A stretch of 25,140 nucleotides of DNA from the IMG/VR virus record IMGVR_UViG_3300037189_026880, positions 1-25,140 of that record; one strand, written 5' to 3'. The position numbers and the translations under genes were made by a program. The notes under the pieces were generated by a model. That model worked only from the letters and a program-made list of their open reading frames with translations. It had not been told where the DNA came from and ran no database searches. Positions 1 to 7,406 of this stretch are shown one piece after another. The number at the start of each line of letters is the position of its first letter. Within the stretch, counting starts at the first letter, position 1. The DNA comes from a virus.

Positions 1-210
1 AATCGTAATATTTTCAGCGGATCAATTATCAATGTTGAATCTAAAAGAAAAATTGATAATCATAGAAAAAACAATCACTCAATTCTTTACGGCGTTAATT
101 ATTCTTATATTTTAAAAAAAGATGTTTTAATAACTTTAAGTTTAATCGCTCCAAATAAAGAATTGAATCTTAAAGGGGCGGGCATTGCTAGCATTAATCT
201 TTTATTTTAA
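1..210 (+). CDS. C-terminal part of a possible tail or beta-barrel-like protein (5' truncated)
   Basis: Frame 1 is open from the first base to a TAA at 208-210, giving 69 residues that end in SINLLF. The start lies outside the window. The end has alternating polar and hydrophobic residues and a terminal phenylalanine, which is typical of outer-membrane beta-barrels and is also seen in beta-rich tail proteins. It directly precedes the membrane/lysis genes, so it would be the last gene of a morphogenesis block. I do not recognise the family. That it is coding is fairly sure from the continuous frame and from the next gene starting 2 nt after its stop. Confidence 0.55.
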   Translation, partial: NRNIFSGSIINVESKRKIDNHRKNNHSILYGVNYSYILKKDVLITLSLIAPNKELNLKGAGIASINLLF

Positions 211-211
211 A

Positions 212-391
212 ATGAAAAAAAATATTAATCTTTGGATAAAGCTATTCTTGAGACATTTAGACCGCAATAAAACCCATGGCAATATTTTTTTTACTGGAAT
301 AAGTATTGCTTTTATTACAGGATCAATTATAATTGCTATCTTTGCTGGTAGTGCTATTATTGAGATTATTAACAAATTATTATTAAAATGA
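212..391 (+). CDS. Small single-span membrane protein
   Basis: This 59-residue protein begins MKKNINLWIK. I chose the ATG at 212, which follows the upstream stop by 2 nt, over an in-frame ATG at 185 that lies inside the upstream gene. A basic amphipathic N-terminus is followed by one hydrophobic segment at about residues 25-53. Its stop overlaps the next start (ATGA at 388-391), so the two are translationally coupled. Its place at the head of a lysis cassette suggests a holin or holin-accessory role, by inference only. Confidence 0.55.
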   Translation: MKKNINLWIKLFLRHLDRNKTHGNIFFTGISIAFITGSIIIAIFAGSAIIEIINKLLLK

Positions 392-666
392 TAATATTAA
401 CAAAATTATTAACACTTTCTCAATTTTTAAAAGACGGAAATCAAAAACTTTCTTCTAAAAGAATTGCTTTTTTATTCAGTTTACCCCTTGTTTTTTACGG
501 CACTTTTTACTTTGGAAATTTATTGATCAAAAACAATTTTGCTGATCAATTCGTAATTGTTTGGTGCTCATTCTTGCTCTACTCTGCTTTAATTGGTGGC
601 TTTATTGCTATTGAGCCAATTAGAAAAATTACTAATAAAATTACAAAAAAATATGAAAATAATTGA
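388..666 (+). CDS. Two-span membrane protein, holin candidate
   Basis: The protein has 92 residues, with hydrophobic segments at about 27-46 and 55-78 and a basic C-terminal tail (KITNKITKKYENN). Size, two membrane spans and a charged tail fit a class II-type holin, which would form the lesion that starts lysis. It overlaps the preceding gene by 4 nt and the next by 14 nt, placing it in a compact cassette with the spanin pair. No sequence family was recognised, so the holin call rests on topology and context. Confidence 0.55.
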   Translation: MIILTKLLTLSQFLKDGNQKLSSKRIAFLFSLPLVFYGTFYFGNLLIKNNFADQFVIVWCSFLLYSALIGGFIAIEPIRKITNKITKKYENN

Positions 667-898
667 ATCTTTGTGCTTGATCTTTAGTTTTGTTGGTGCT
701 ATGTTTTTTTCTAAATTAAAAGGAAAACATGATGGCAAGAAAGAGGGTATTGAGTTAATGACTAAAAAATATAAAGAAGAATCAATTAAAATTGAAAAAG
801 AAAATGAGAAAATTAAAAAAAATATTACTGTTAGCAATGATTTTGATCTTGATCACGGCTTGCTCGCAAGTAAAAAAAGAACCACTAGTAATAACTAA
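653..898 (+). CDS. Inner-membrane spanin (Rz-like) candidate
   Basis: The 81-residue protein has an N-terminal signal-anchor (about residues 4-19) and then a long charged region rich in K and E (about 22-57) predicted to be a helical coiled coil in the periplasm. This is the architecture of i-spanins, which link inner and outer membranes through a lipoprotein partner in the last step of lysis of Gram-negative cells. The ATG at 653 is preferred over an upstream in-frame codon inside the holin candidate. The strongest support is that a lipoprotein gene is embedded out of frame in its 3' half, the classical Rz/Rz1 arrangement. Confidence 0.6.
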   Translation: MKIIESLCLIFSFVGAMFFSKLKGKHDGKKEGIELMTKKYKEESIKIEKENEKIKKNITVSNDFDLDHGLLASKKRTTSNN

Positions 899-1145
899 AA
901 GTGATTTTTGCGATATCTATTTAAAGATAGATAATTTCTTTAATCAAAAAGATGAAGAAGCACTAAATTATTTAAGAAATTTTGCTAATAAATGGCAAAA
1001 TGGAGAAGATAAAAACATACCAGCTAATAAAAAGTTGGATTTGACGAAACCTGAAATAAGAGTCCTTAAAGCATTTTTTGAATATGGAAGGTATCATGAA
1101 AAGATATCCTATGATGAAAAAAAATGTCTTGACAAAAAAAATTAA
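804..1145 (+). CDS. Outer-membrane lipoprotein spanin (Rz1-like) candidate
   Basis: From the ATG at 804 the protein has a basic start (MRKLKK), a hydrophobic signal core and a lipobox L-I-T-A-C, so lipidation would fall on the cysteine at about residue 20. The rest (about 93 residues) is soluble and charged. The gene starts inside the preceding spanin gene in another frame and runs past its end. Classical Rz1 proteins are shorter and proline-rich, so this is a longer variant or another lysis lipoprotein. An in-frame TTG at 792 is a weaker alternative start. Confidence 0.6.
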   Translation: MRKLKKILLLAMILILITACSQVKKEPLVITKSDFCDIYLKIDNFFNQKDEEALNYLRNFANKWQNGEDKNIPANKKLDLTKPEIRVLKAFFEYGRYHEKISYDEKKCLDKKN

Positions 1146-1162
1146 AATAATAAACTTAAAAA

Positions 1163-1192
1163 AGGGTGGTTTTTTCATATGTTCCCCACCCT
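1163..1192 (+). promoter_or_regulatory. Hairpin enclosing the start codon of the DUF5675 gene
   Basis: AGGGTGG at 1163-1169 pairs perfectly with CCACCCT at 1186-1192. The 16-nt loop contains the ATG at 1179. The 5' arm is the only G-rich, Shine-Dalgarno-like sequence upstream of this gene, so the fold would hide the ribosome site. This could delay a lysis-related product. The pairing is seen; the regulation is inferred. Confidence 0.45.
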
Positions 1193-1751
1193 ACCTAAAA
1201 ATATGCAAGAAATAATATTAAATCGATTTTATACAAATAACGGCGACCTAAAAATAGACGGTCGATATATTTATGGTGCAACTCTTGGTTATTTAGAAAT
1301 TAAAGGCAAAGAAAAATCTCCCCCACTTTTTACATTAGAAAGACCGCTATTTTACAACGGTAAATCCAATCAAAGAGAAACAAAAGAAACAATTAACAAT
1401 ACCTCTACATGCATTCCAATTGGTGAATATAAATGTATTTTTAATCTATCTAATAGATTAAAACAAGAATTATATTTAATTCTTGATGTTGATAATAGAA
1501 AAGGCATTAGGTCTCATTCTGGTAATCATATTAACGATTTACTTGGCTGTATAGCAATTGGTAAAAGATTTGTTAATAATGTAGTTTTTAAAAACTATGT
1601 CTATGATTATTTTTTAAGCGAGTCCCAAAAAGGTTTGCAAGAGTTTCATCAATTAACAAAAGGTCAACCAATTAAACTGATTATCAAAGATGATAATCCT
1701 GAAAAAACAAAAAAAATTATTCAACAATTCAATTCAAAATTAAAAATTTGA
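1179..1751 (+). CDS. DUF5675 family phage protein, possible lysis function
   Basis: The protein has 190 residues. The region around residues 50-130 carries the family pattern as I remember it: TLERP, then IPIGEYKC, then HSGNHINDLLGCIAIG. The H..N..N/D..GC arrangement resembles the H/C-containing core of peptidoglycan-acting L,D-transpeptidase-like folds, but no catalytic role is established to my knowledge. It sits immediately after the spanin pair and no other endolysin is visible, so a wall-active role is a reasonable inference. The C-terminal 60 residues are charged and less conserved-looking. Confidence 0.6.
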   Translation: MFPTLPKNMQEIILNRFYTNNGDLKIDGRYIYGATLGYLEIKGKEKSPPLFTLERPLFYNGKSNQRETKETINNTSTCIPIGEYKCIFNLSNRLKQELYLILDVDNRKGIRSHSGNHINDLLGCIAIGKRFVNNVVFKNYVYDYFLSESQKGLQEFHQLTKGQPIKLIIKDDNPEKTKKIIQQFNSKLKI

Positions 1752-1752
1752 T

Positions 1753-2181
1753 ATGATTATAATTCCATTAATTTTTACCCTATTATTTACAAAACCAGAT
1801 CCAGCAAAAGCCGATGATAAACTTTATCCAGCAGTTGTTGAGAGAGTGAAGGATGGAGACACTATAGAATTAAAAAGCGATACTAATCTTTATGATTTAA
1901 AATTTAGTGTTAGAATTTATGGGATCGATACTCCAGAGCTAAAATCGAAATATCTTTGTGAACAAAAGATGGCAAAAAAAAGTAAAGAATATATTGAATC
2001 TTTGCTCCCAGAAGGAACTAAAATTTATTTAAAAAATCCCAAACATGATAAGTTTGGCGGAAGGATTTTAGCTGATATTAAAATAAAAGATGGATTAATT
2101 AGTGAATTACTAATTAAAAAGAAATTAGCTATCGAATATTACGGAGATAAAAAAACCCATGTTTGGTGTAAAATGAATTAA
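1753..2181 (+). CDS. Secreted thermonuclease (staphylococcal nuclease family)
   Basis: The protein has 142 residues with a hydrophobic N-terminus (MIIIPLIFTLLF, then an A-x-A type site near residues 18-20), suggesting export. The SNase fold is marked by KDGDT (residues 33-37), RIYGIDTPE (54-62) and FGGRILADI (101-109). These supply counterparts of the catalytic Arg35, Asp40, Glu43 and Arg87 of staphylococcal nuclease (here R54, D59, E62, R104). It would cut DNA or RNA in a calcium-dependent way in the periplasm or outside the cell. It starts 1 nt after the previous stop, so it belongs to the lysis transcript. Confidence 0.85.
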   Translation: MIIIPLIFTLLFTKPDPAKADDKLYPAVVERVKDGDTIELKSDTNLYDLKFSVRIYGIDTPELKSKYLCEQKMAKKSKEYIESLLPEGTKIYLKNPKHDKFGGRILADIKIKDGLISELLIKKKLAIEYYGDKKTHVWCKMN

Positions 2182-2189
2182 TTTCATTA

Positions 2190-2369
2190 TTACATAAAGT
2201 TATTAAAAACATATTTATCTAAAAATAAACTTGCTAGCATTACAAATAGAACTAAAACCAACAATTCCACCATATCTTCATAATTCTCTTTAACATCCCC
2301 CTTACTACTTACTGCTAAGCAACTGAAAATAGGAATTAAAAAAATGAGTATGTAAATTGTTGTAAGCAT
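2190..2369 (-). CDS. Small two-span membrane protein
   Basis: A 59-residue frame begins MLTTIYILIFL and ends NNFM. It has hydrophobic segments at about residues 1-20 and 36-52, separated by a short charged stretch (SSKGDVKENYEDM). Its ATG lies immediately after the methyltransferase stop codon, so it would be the last gene of the leftward transcript. Only 8 nt separate its stop from that of the convergent nuclease gene. The function is unknown. Confidence 0.55.
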   Translation of the reverse strand: MLTTIYILIFLIPIFSCLAVSSKGDVKENYEDMVELLVLVLFVMLASLFLDKYVFNNFM

Positions 2370-3338
2370 TTAAAATAAATTTAATTGTTGTAAAATATGT
2401 TTGATAACAGGCACTGTAAAACTATTACCAAAACATTTATAAGCTTGAGTGTTGCTAATTCCTTGACAATAATTATCTGGAAATCCTTGAAGTCTAGCAC
2501 ATTCGTTAGGAGTAAGTTTTCTAACTAAATCTTTTATTTCATATAAGCCTGTTTTTGCCCCTCTTCCTCCTCCATTTGCACTAAGACAAATTGATTTACC
2601 ATTTGAGCTATAAATTCTATCTCCTTGTCCACCTTTATTAAAATGTCCAACTCTAACTGGTTTTTTAAAAATCAATTGCCTTTGCCCATGATTAAAATAG
2701 TCTTCTGGACAGGCTCTTGAATAAGTTGCAGTTATACAATAAGATTTAAGCCTTTCAGTGTCTCCACTTTCGATAATGTCTTTTAAAACAACGTTTTTGT
2801 CTTGTGGTTGTTGAATATTTGGAATATTTGTCCAATATAATCTTTTTCTCATTTGAGCTGTCAACAAAGCAGAATTAATCATAATTGGCTCAACTCCTAA
2901 CAATTTACTAATTTTATCTCTCCATTCTTTTTTCATTGAATTTACATTTTCTAGGATAAAATATTTTGGTTTTGCTCCATTTAAAATTCTTAGATATTCA
3001 TAAAATAAACTACTTCTTTCTCCGTTAAGCCCTTTTCTATCTTTTTTTGCAATAGATAAATCTTGACAAGGACTCCCACCAATCAACAAATCGATATTAT
3101 TTTTAAAACTACCTCCGTTTTTCATAGGATCATTATTTTGATTATAAAAAATATAACCATCTTCAAATTCAATTCCCTTAACATCACCAATATGAATAAT
3201 ATCAGGGTGATTATTTTTAGCTACTTGAATTGCATATCTATCAATCTCGCTAGCATAATACTCACAATCAATATTAAGTTCTTTTAATGCTTGTCTAGCG
3301 CCAGAAATTCCGTCGAATAAAGATAAAACTTTGATCAT
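2370..3338 (-). CDS. DNA (cytosine-5) methyltransferase
   Basis: The 322-residue protein has the standard order of C5-MTase motifs. Motif I is LFDGISG (7-13). Motif IV is GSPCQ with catalytic C91. Motif VI is LENV (about 129-132). Motif VIII is QMRKR (162-166). Motif IX is RLQGFPDNY, and motif X is FGNSF near the C-terminus. It would transfer a methyl group from SAM to cytosine in DNA, probably masking phage DNA from host restriction. No restriction endonuclease with a matching specificity is visible next to it, so it looks like an orphan phage methylase. It starts 1 nt after the preceding gene ends. Confidence 0.93.
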   Translation of the reverse strand: MIKVLSLFDGISGARQALKELNIDCEYYASEIDRYAIQVAKNNHPDIIHIGDVKGIEFEDGYIFYNQNNDPMKNGGSFKNNIDLLIGGSPCQDLSIAKKDRKGLNGERSSLFYEYLRILNGAKPKYFILENVNSMKKEWRDKISKLLGVEPIMINSALLTAQMRKRLYWTNIPNIQQPQDKNVVLKDIIESGDTERLKSYCITATYSRACPEDYFNHGQRQLIFKKPVRVGHFNKGGQGDRIYSSNGKSICLSANGGGRGAKTGLYEIKDLVRKLTPNECARLQGFPDNYCQGISNTQAYKCFGNSFTVPVIKHILQQLNLF

Positions 3339-3339
3339 T

Positions 3340-3696
3340 TTACACCTCTAAAAATAAATAATCAGGATAAAACTTTTTAATCAATTTTCTTTTGATCACA
3401 TAAGTTGACAATTCTCTAGTAATTGGAGATTTAACATCTTCGATTACTAAAGTGTTTTTTTCATTATCATAATAAACAAAATCAGCAATATATTTAATTC
3501 CCCTTTCTGTGTTGCCTTGTTTATCTTTAAACGTGGGTAATAATTCAAAAGGAGTTTGTTTTTGTAAACACTTAATAACTCCCGCCTTCTGCAACATCTC
3601 AAGCTCTAAAAACCGCTTTCTTTCTTTCTTGCTATCAAAACCATCTTTGGTCTTAACATTTTTATATTTACTGCCTTTTTTTCTATAAAAGTTCAT
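3340..3696 (-). CDS. DUF1064 family PD-(D/E)XK nuclease-like protein
   Basis: The 118-residue protein begins with a basic segment followed by KNVKTKDGFDSKKER, the typical N-terminus of the DUF1064 phage family. A nuclease-like core follows: E31/E33, D72 in IADFVYYD, and E86-D87-x-K89 in VIEDVKS, consistent with a PD-(D/E)XK fold. A structure-specific endonuclease role in recombination or replication is plausible. The gene is tightly coupled to the methyltransferase. Family assignment is from memory. Confidence 0.75.
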   Translation of the reverse strand: MNFYRKKGSKYKNVKTKDGFDSKKERKRFLELEMLQKAGVIKCLQKQTPFELLPTFKDKQGNTERGIKYIADFVYYDNEKNTLVIEDVKSPITRELSTYVIKRKLIKKFYPDYLFLEV

Positions 3697-3752
3697 ATTA
3701 TTTTTTTTCTAATTTTATTAATTAAAAGTAAATAAATAAATCATTTTTTCTC

Positions 3753-4286
3753 CTATTTGTTATTAATTATTGTTTTTATGCACTTTTTAATTTCCATTAG
3801 ATTTTTAAACTCATTAAAATGATATTTGTAAATATCTAAATATTCATCATCTTTAGTTTGTAAAAATAATAATTTACATTTTTTAGCTTTTCGTTTGTTA
3901 TCTCCAATCTTATAATCAAGCAGAGCAGGAGATTGAGACAAATATGTTATACGTCTTATGCTTTCTAAAAGATCCGAGCTATGTATGACTATAATATCTC
4001 TTTTACTATTATATTTTGTTTCTGTTAATGGTAAAACTTTATTTGTTAAATCAAAAATTTTTTCATTTTTAAGTTCTATATTATCTAAAATATTAGATAA
4101 AGGTTGTTCCTTAAATAATGGATAATTTACTTTATCTATTCGCAATGAAAGATCTAAAAAGTCTCCATCTAAGCATCTTGCTATTGTTTCATGTACAAAC
4201 AGATTTTCTTTTAAATTTCTTTCATTATAAAATAAATTAATTTCTTTTTTTAATTCTTGGTATAATTTTTTAATTTTATCTTTCAT
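3753..4286 (-). CDS. Unknown charged protein
   Basis: The 177-residue protein is lysine- and leucine-rich with no signal peptide or membrane span. A helical N-terminus (KKLYQELKKEINLFYNER) is followed by mixed helix and strand including DIIVIHSSDLLESIRRITYL. No family is recognised. Its start is preceded by the A/T-rich motif shared by many leftward genes (AAAATAAAAAATATG). It lies between nuclease-like and SSB-like genes, so a DNA-metabolism role is possible but unsupported. Confidence 0.5.
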   Translation of the reverse strand: MKDKIKKLYQELKKEINLFYNERNLKENLFVHETIARCLDGDFLDLSLRIDKVNYPLFKEQPLSNILDNIELKNEKIFDLTNKVLPLTETKYNSKRDIIVIHSSDLLESIRRITYLSQSPALLDYKIGDNKRKAKKCKLLFLQTKDDEYLDIYKYHFNEFKNLMEIKKCIKTIINNK

Positions 4287-4311
4287 ATTTTTTATTTTCT
4301 AATTTTATTAA

Positions 4312-4668
4312 TCAAAATGGGACTGTATCATCAATAATCTCTTGATCCTCAATAACAGGTTTGACTAATCCCCTTGTATCTGGCTGATAATCTTGATGTT
4401 GATTAGGCTTGTTTTCTTGTTCTTTTAATTTAATTGCTCCGCCATAATATAAATTACCTGATTGAGACATTTTTTCCCTAAACTGAATTACGTATTCACC
4501 AGTAGGCAATGGTTCTTTAACATTTAGTATACATTGAAAATTAGCAGCTAATACATTTAATCCTTCTTTATCTAAGATAGGTTCTCCATTTTTATATAAT
4601 GGTTTACCACCGTTTTTATTTGTAAATAAGCTAGCCCAATTCAGTTTGTTATTGTTATTGTTTTTCAT
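4312..4668 (-). CDS. Putative single-stranded DNA-binding protein with acidic interaction tip
   Basis: The 118-residue protein has a compact N-terminal part (about 1-80) with strand-like segments (FQCILNV, GEYVIQFREK, LYYGGAIKL), then a low-complexity polar linker, then an acidic end EDQEIIDDTVPF. The final DDTVPF closely resembles the DDDIPF tip through which bacterial SSB recruits repair and replication proteins. Body plus linker plus tip is the SSB plan, although the core is short and not a clear match to classical SSB. Proximity to the exonuclease gene supports the role. The start overlaps the upstream gene by 14 nt. Confidence 0.55.
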   Translation of the reverse strand: MKNNNNNKLNWASLFTNKNGGKPLYKNGEPILDKEGLNVLAANFQCILNVKEPLPTGEYVIQFREKMSQSGNLYYGGAIKLKEQENKPNQHQDYQPDTRGLVKPVIEDQEIIDDTVPF

Positions 4669-4930
4669 TTTGATTTAATTTAATTGATAATTTTTTAACT
4701 ACAAATCTATCTAATATACAGTTTTCATAAACTAGTATATTTTGACGAATTTCCATTGCATCAGCTTCAAATTTATAATTTTTCTCTTCATATCTTTTAT
4801 TATATAAAATTGGTTTAAATTTAAAACCGTTTATATTCCATTTTCTCTTCCCAAAAATGACAAAATAAGTTGGACTAATATGTTCCAACATATCTTGAAT
4901 TAATTCACAATGTCTTTTATATGTCTTCAT
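4655..4930 (-). CDS. Unknown small protein
   Basis: This 91-residue basic protein overlaps both neighbours by 14 nt, so it is part of a coupled string of genes. It has aromatic-rich, strand-like stretches (YFVIFGKRKWNINGFKFKP) and no membrane segment. No family is recognised. The overlaps and the good reading frame are the evidence that it is real. Confidence 0.5.
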   Translation of the reverse strand: MKTYKRHCELIQDMLEHISPTYFVIFGKRKWNINGFKFKPILYNKRYEEKNYKFEADAMEIRQNILVYENCILDRFVVKKLSIKLNQNEKQ

Positions 4931-5318
4931 TGTTTATTTCCTCTAAAGTTTTCTTATATTTTTTAGTAGAAATTACTCTGAACTTTTCCCAAGCTTCGAT
5001 TAATTCTTTTTCCCTTTCCTCCATAGAGCGTTCAAAATTTTGCATAACCTCTTTAAATTCTTGATTATATCTTTTTCTTTCTTGCGCAAGAAGAACTCCT
5101 TGATGATTAGAATCAAGTAAATGTCTTATAGTTGATATTACTGTGTCTACAAAATCTTCTTTATACACGAATTTTAAATTATTTTTTTCTAAAAATAATT
5201 TAAGCTCATTAAAATTTTCTGTATATGTTTTTTTACAATGTTCTAACTCTTTTGAAATTTTATCAAACTCTTTTGATTTTTTCAAAAGCTCTTCAAGATT
5301 TAAGTTTTTACAATCCAT
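4917..5318 (-). CDS. Coiled-coil protein of unknown function
   Basis: The 133-residue protein is almost entirely helical and charged, with heptad-like stretches at about 1-50 (LEELLKKSKEFDKISKELEH) and 80-125 (ERKRYNQEFKEVMQNFERSM). The coiled coil suggests oligomerisation. It is coupled to the downstream gene by a 14-nt overlap. No family is recognised. Confidence 0.5.
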   Translation of the reverse strand: MDCKNLNLEELLKKSKEFDKISKELEHCKKTYTENFNELKLFLEKNNLKFVYKEDFVDTVISTIRHLLDSNHQGVLLAQERKRYNQEFKEVMQNFERSMEEREKELIEAWEKFRVISTKKYKKTLEEINNEDI

Positions 5319-5366
5319 ATTACTTTTTATTTTATTGTTGATCGTCTTTTTTTGTGAATATAAATT

Positions 5367-5636
5367 TCATTTATTATTTAATATTTTTTTAATTTCTTGT
5401 AATTGGTTTTCACTTACATTATAGTAAGTATTATAGTCTGAATTCATTATTGATATAATAAACATGAAAAATGAAATAAAAATAATTACATCAAAAAAAT
5501 CATTTCCTCCTATAAACTTATAGTTGAAATAAAATGATAAAGCTAAACAAATAAATAAGCTTAATTTGTCTAAAAATCTTCCAATAATAGATTTTTTTTT
5601 ACTTTGGAAAATAAATATTCTATGGTTTTCAGTCAT
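5367..5636 (-). CDS. Small two-span membrane protein
   Basis: The 89-residue protein has a basic N-terminus, two hydrophobic segments (about 26-42 and 49-65) and a polar C-terminal tail. It lies 2 nt from the preceding gene's stop. It is one of several small membrane proteins of unknown role in the early region. Such proteins in phages often act in host takeover or superinfection exclusion, which is only a suggestion here. Confidence 0.5.
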   Translation of the reverse strand: MTENHRIFIFQSKKKSIIGRFLDKLSLFICLALSFYFNYKFIGGNDFFDVIIFISFFMFIISIMNSDYNTYYNVSENQLQEIKKILNNK

Positions 5637-5638
5637 TT

Positions 5639-5890
5639 TTAGCCCTCCAATTGTTTTAAAATTTCTTCCTCTTTTATAAAAACTGACTCATTAGTTATAT
5701 TGTATATTTCAATTTTCCCGTGTAACCAAAAAAATTCCATATTCTCGCTAAATTCCAGCTTAATTAGCACTTTATCTAAAAAATCGAAATGATTATGATA
5801 ATCAGTTAAATCAAGAGAACTTTCGATAAATATTGGATCTAACTGATCAAATTCATCACTTAATTGTAACATAAATTTATTTTTACTCAT
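5639..5890 (-). CDS. Unknown small acidic protein
   Basis: The 83-residue protein is acidic (many D and E; EEEILKQLEG end), with no signal or membrane segment. Its ATG overlaps the stop of the exonuclease gene by 1 nt, so it is co-translated with it. Small acidic partners beside lambda-type exonucleases can be DNA mimics or inhibitors, but nothing in the sequence shows this. Confidence 0.5.
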   Translation of the reverse strand: MSKNKFMLQLSDEFDQLDPIFIESSLDLTDYHNHFDFLDKVLIKLEFSENMEFFWLHGKIEIYNITNESVFIKEEEILKQLEG

Positions 5891-6504
5891 TATTTTTCCT
5901 CCAATTGTTTTAAATATTCATTCCTTAGCAAAATAACTTTATTTGCTAATTCCGCTAACTTTATAATATATTCTTCGTCTCTTTCGACTCGAATAATAAA
6001 AAGTTGTTTATCTTTAAAGTTAGGATGATATGAAACAAAATCGCACCATTTTCTACCACTAATCCAAAGACCAGTTTGAATCTGCTGGATATAATCACTT
6101 GGCATTTTATTATCAAGTAAATATTTGAAATGGGTTGTAGCTAATGGGCATTTAATTTCAATTAATCCATCATTACCAACTAAACCATCTGGAGAAAACC
6201 CAAAATTACCACAATCACTTTTGAACATTGTTATTTGATCAACAACATTAAAAGTTTGCTCTTGATAAATTTCTCTTGCTAGCTCTTCTAAGTCATTACC
6301 CCTAATCATAGCATCATTTTTATAACTAGGTTCAGGAGCAATTAGCATTTGTTCAGTAGCTAACTGTAAAGCATATTTATCAAGAGTAGCTGATTCTTTA
6401 CCAGTTGAAGTAATAATTTTATCAAAATTAGAGGCTGTTGCAACCCCTAATCTTAATTGTAGCCATTCATCGCTACCTTGTTCAATACCTTTAATTATTT
6501 GCAT
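5890..6504 (-). CDS. YqaJ/lambda-type recombination exonuclease
   Basis: The 204-residue protein carries the YqaJ viral recombinase pattern: GSDEWLQLRLGVATAS near the N-terminus, GNDLEELAREIYQ in the middle, then FGFSPDGLVG...LIEIKCP, which supplies the catalytic D...ExK of the PD-(D/E)XK fold, and a QIQTGLWISG helix. It would degrade one strand of double-stranded DNA ends to prepare single strands for annealing in phage recombination and concatemer formation. Length is near that of lambda Exo (226). It overlaps the upstream partner gene by 14 nt. Confidence 0.9.
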   Translation of the reverse strand: MQIIKGIEQGSDEWLQLRLGVATASNFDKIITSTGKESATLDKYALQLATEQMLIAPEPSYKNDAMIRGNDLEELAREIYQEQTFNVVDQITMFKSDCGNFGFSPDGLVGNDGLIEIKCPLATTHFKYLLDNKMPSDYIQQIQTGLWISGRKWCDFVSYHPNFKDKQLFIIRVERDEEYIIKLAELANKVILLRNEYLKQLEEK

Positions 6505-7048
6505 TTACCACCTCCTCTTTTGCCGCATCTGGTTTATTGCTAAGTGTTTTTATAACTTGATCAAATTTTGCACTAGATAAATCTTCTAAAGTTCCAATTT
6601 TATAAGCACTTAATATTTTTTCAATTGGAGTATTTTTTTGATTACAAAGATCGTACACTTTTTGAACTTGTTCTAAAGTAATTTTGTGATCATTTACATT
6701 AACATTTCTAATTCTTATACAATCTACTTCCTCGCCTTTCATCTTGGTTTTATCTATACCAAGTTTAATTTTTAAACCCCCGCAATCTTCCATGTAAGCT
6801 TTTTTTGAAATTGTATATATTGTTTTGGCATTAGTTTCATTACAAATAAAAGGTTTAACCCAAGGATAATTTTCGACAAAACGAATAACTCTTTTTTCTT
6901 GTTTTACTTTAGTTCTTGGATTTTCTACCGCTTCCCATTGAGCAGTATGGATGGTTAAAATTTGATCTTGACCACTTGGTAAATCAAAGTGCCCGAGATA
7001 GTTTTTGTTTTGGTTAGATAACCAATGTGTTTTTTCATTTTCTTTCAT
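6491..7048 (-). CDS. Conserved-looking exonuclease partner, possible ssDNA-binding/annealing protein
   Basis: The 185-residue protein has THWLSNQNKNYLGHFDLPSG at the N-terminus, then FICNETNAKTIYTI, MEDCGGLKIKL and VDCIRIRNVNVN, and a polar C-terminal tail. I recall this pattern beside YqaJ exonucleases in other phages without an assigned function. The position directly upstream and overlapping the exonuclease is where annealases or SSB-like proteins normally sit, so an OB-fold ssDNA-binding role is inferred. Its start carries the shared AAAATATATG signal. Confidence 0.55.
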   Translation of the reverse strand: MKENEKTHWLSNQNKNYLGHFDLPSGQDQILTIHTAQWEAVENPRTKVKQEKRVIRFVENYPWVKPFICNETNAKTIYTISKKAYMEDCGGLKIKLGIDKTKMKGEEVDCIRIRNVNVNDHKITLEQVQKVYDLCNQKNTPIEKILSAYKIGTLEDLSSAKFDQVIKTLSNKPDAAKEEVVNANN

Positions 7049-7100
7049 ATATTTTTTTTATTTAGTTAATATTATTTGGATTTGTTGTGATGTAATTCTT

Positions 7101-7406
7101 TTAGAATAGTTCTTTTATTTTAACCCCCCGCTTATAATAAATGCTAATAAAATCACCGCCAATAAACAAAAAGTCGCTAAACTGATTCTTTTTGGCACCA
7201 TTTAAATTAGCATCCCTGATTTTGTAAGCAATATTTATAAACAATTGCTTTTTAAAATTATATTTTTTGGCAATTACTGAAAGGTTTTTGCCCTCGATAT
7301 AATCGAGTTTTTTAATTTTTTCTAATATTACTGATGTTGATGTTTCAGCTTTAAACCCAATTTCTCTTAATTTTTTTGATATTTCAAAATTTGTTGTTTT
7401 AGTCAT
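7101..7406 (-). CDS. Unknown basic protein
   Basis: The 101-residue lysine-rich protein contains FEISKKLREIGFKAETSTSVI at the N-terminus and a helix-turn-like LSVIAKKYNFKKQLFINIAYKI in the middle that could be a DNA-binding helical element. Unlike most neighbours, its own start has no A/T-rich motif. Instead it overlaps a 15-codon frame that does have one (7399-7446), which suggests translational coupling. Confidence 0.45.
   Translation of the reverse strand: MTKTTNFEISKKLREIGFKAETSTSVILEKIKKLDYIEGKNLSVIAKKYNFKKQLFINIAYKIRDANLNGAKKNQFSDFLFIGGDFISIYYKRGVKIKELF

Noticed and set aside
2370-3338. Complete restriction-modification system
   Set aside because: Only the methyltransferase is clear. 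The adjacent DUF1064 protein is a common phage nuclease-like family rather than a matched restriction enzyme.
5332-5370. 12-codon frame MKFIFTKKDDQQ with an ATGA overlap after the 89-residue gene
   Set aside because: It is too short and unsupported beyond the overlap.
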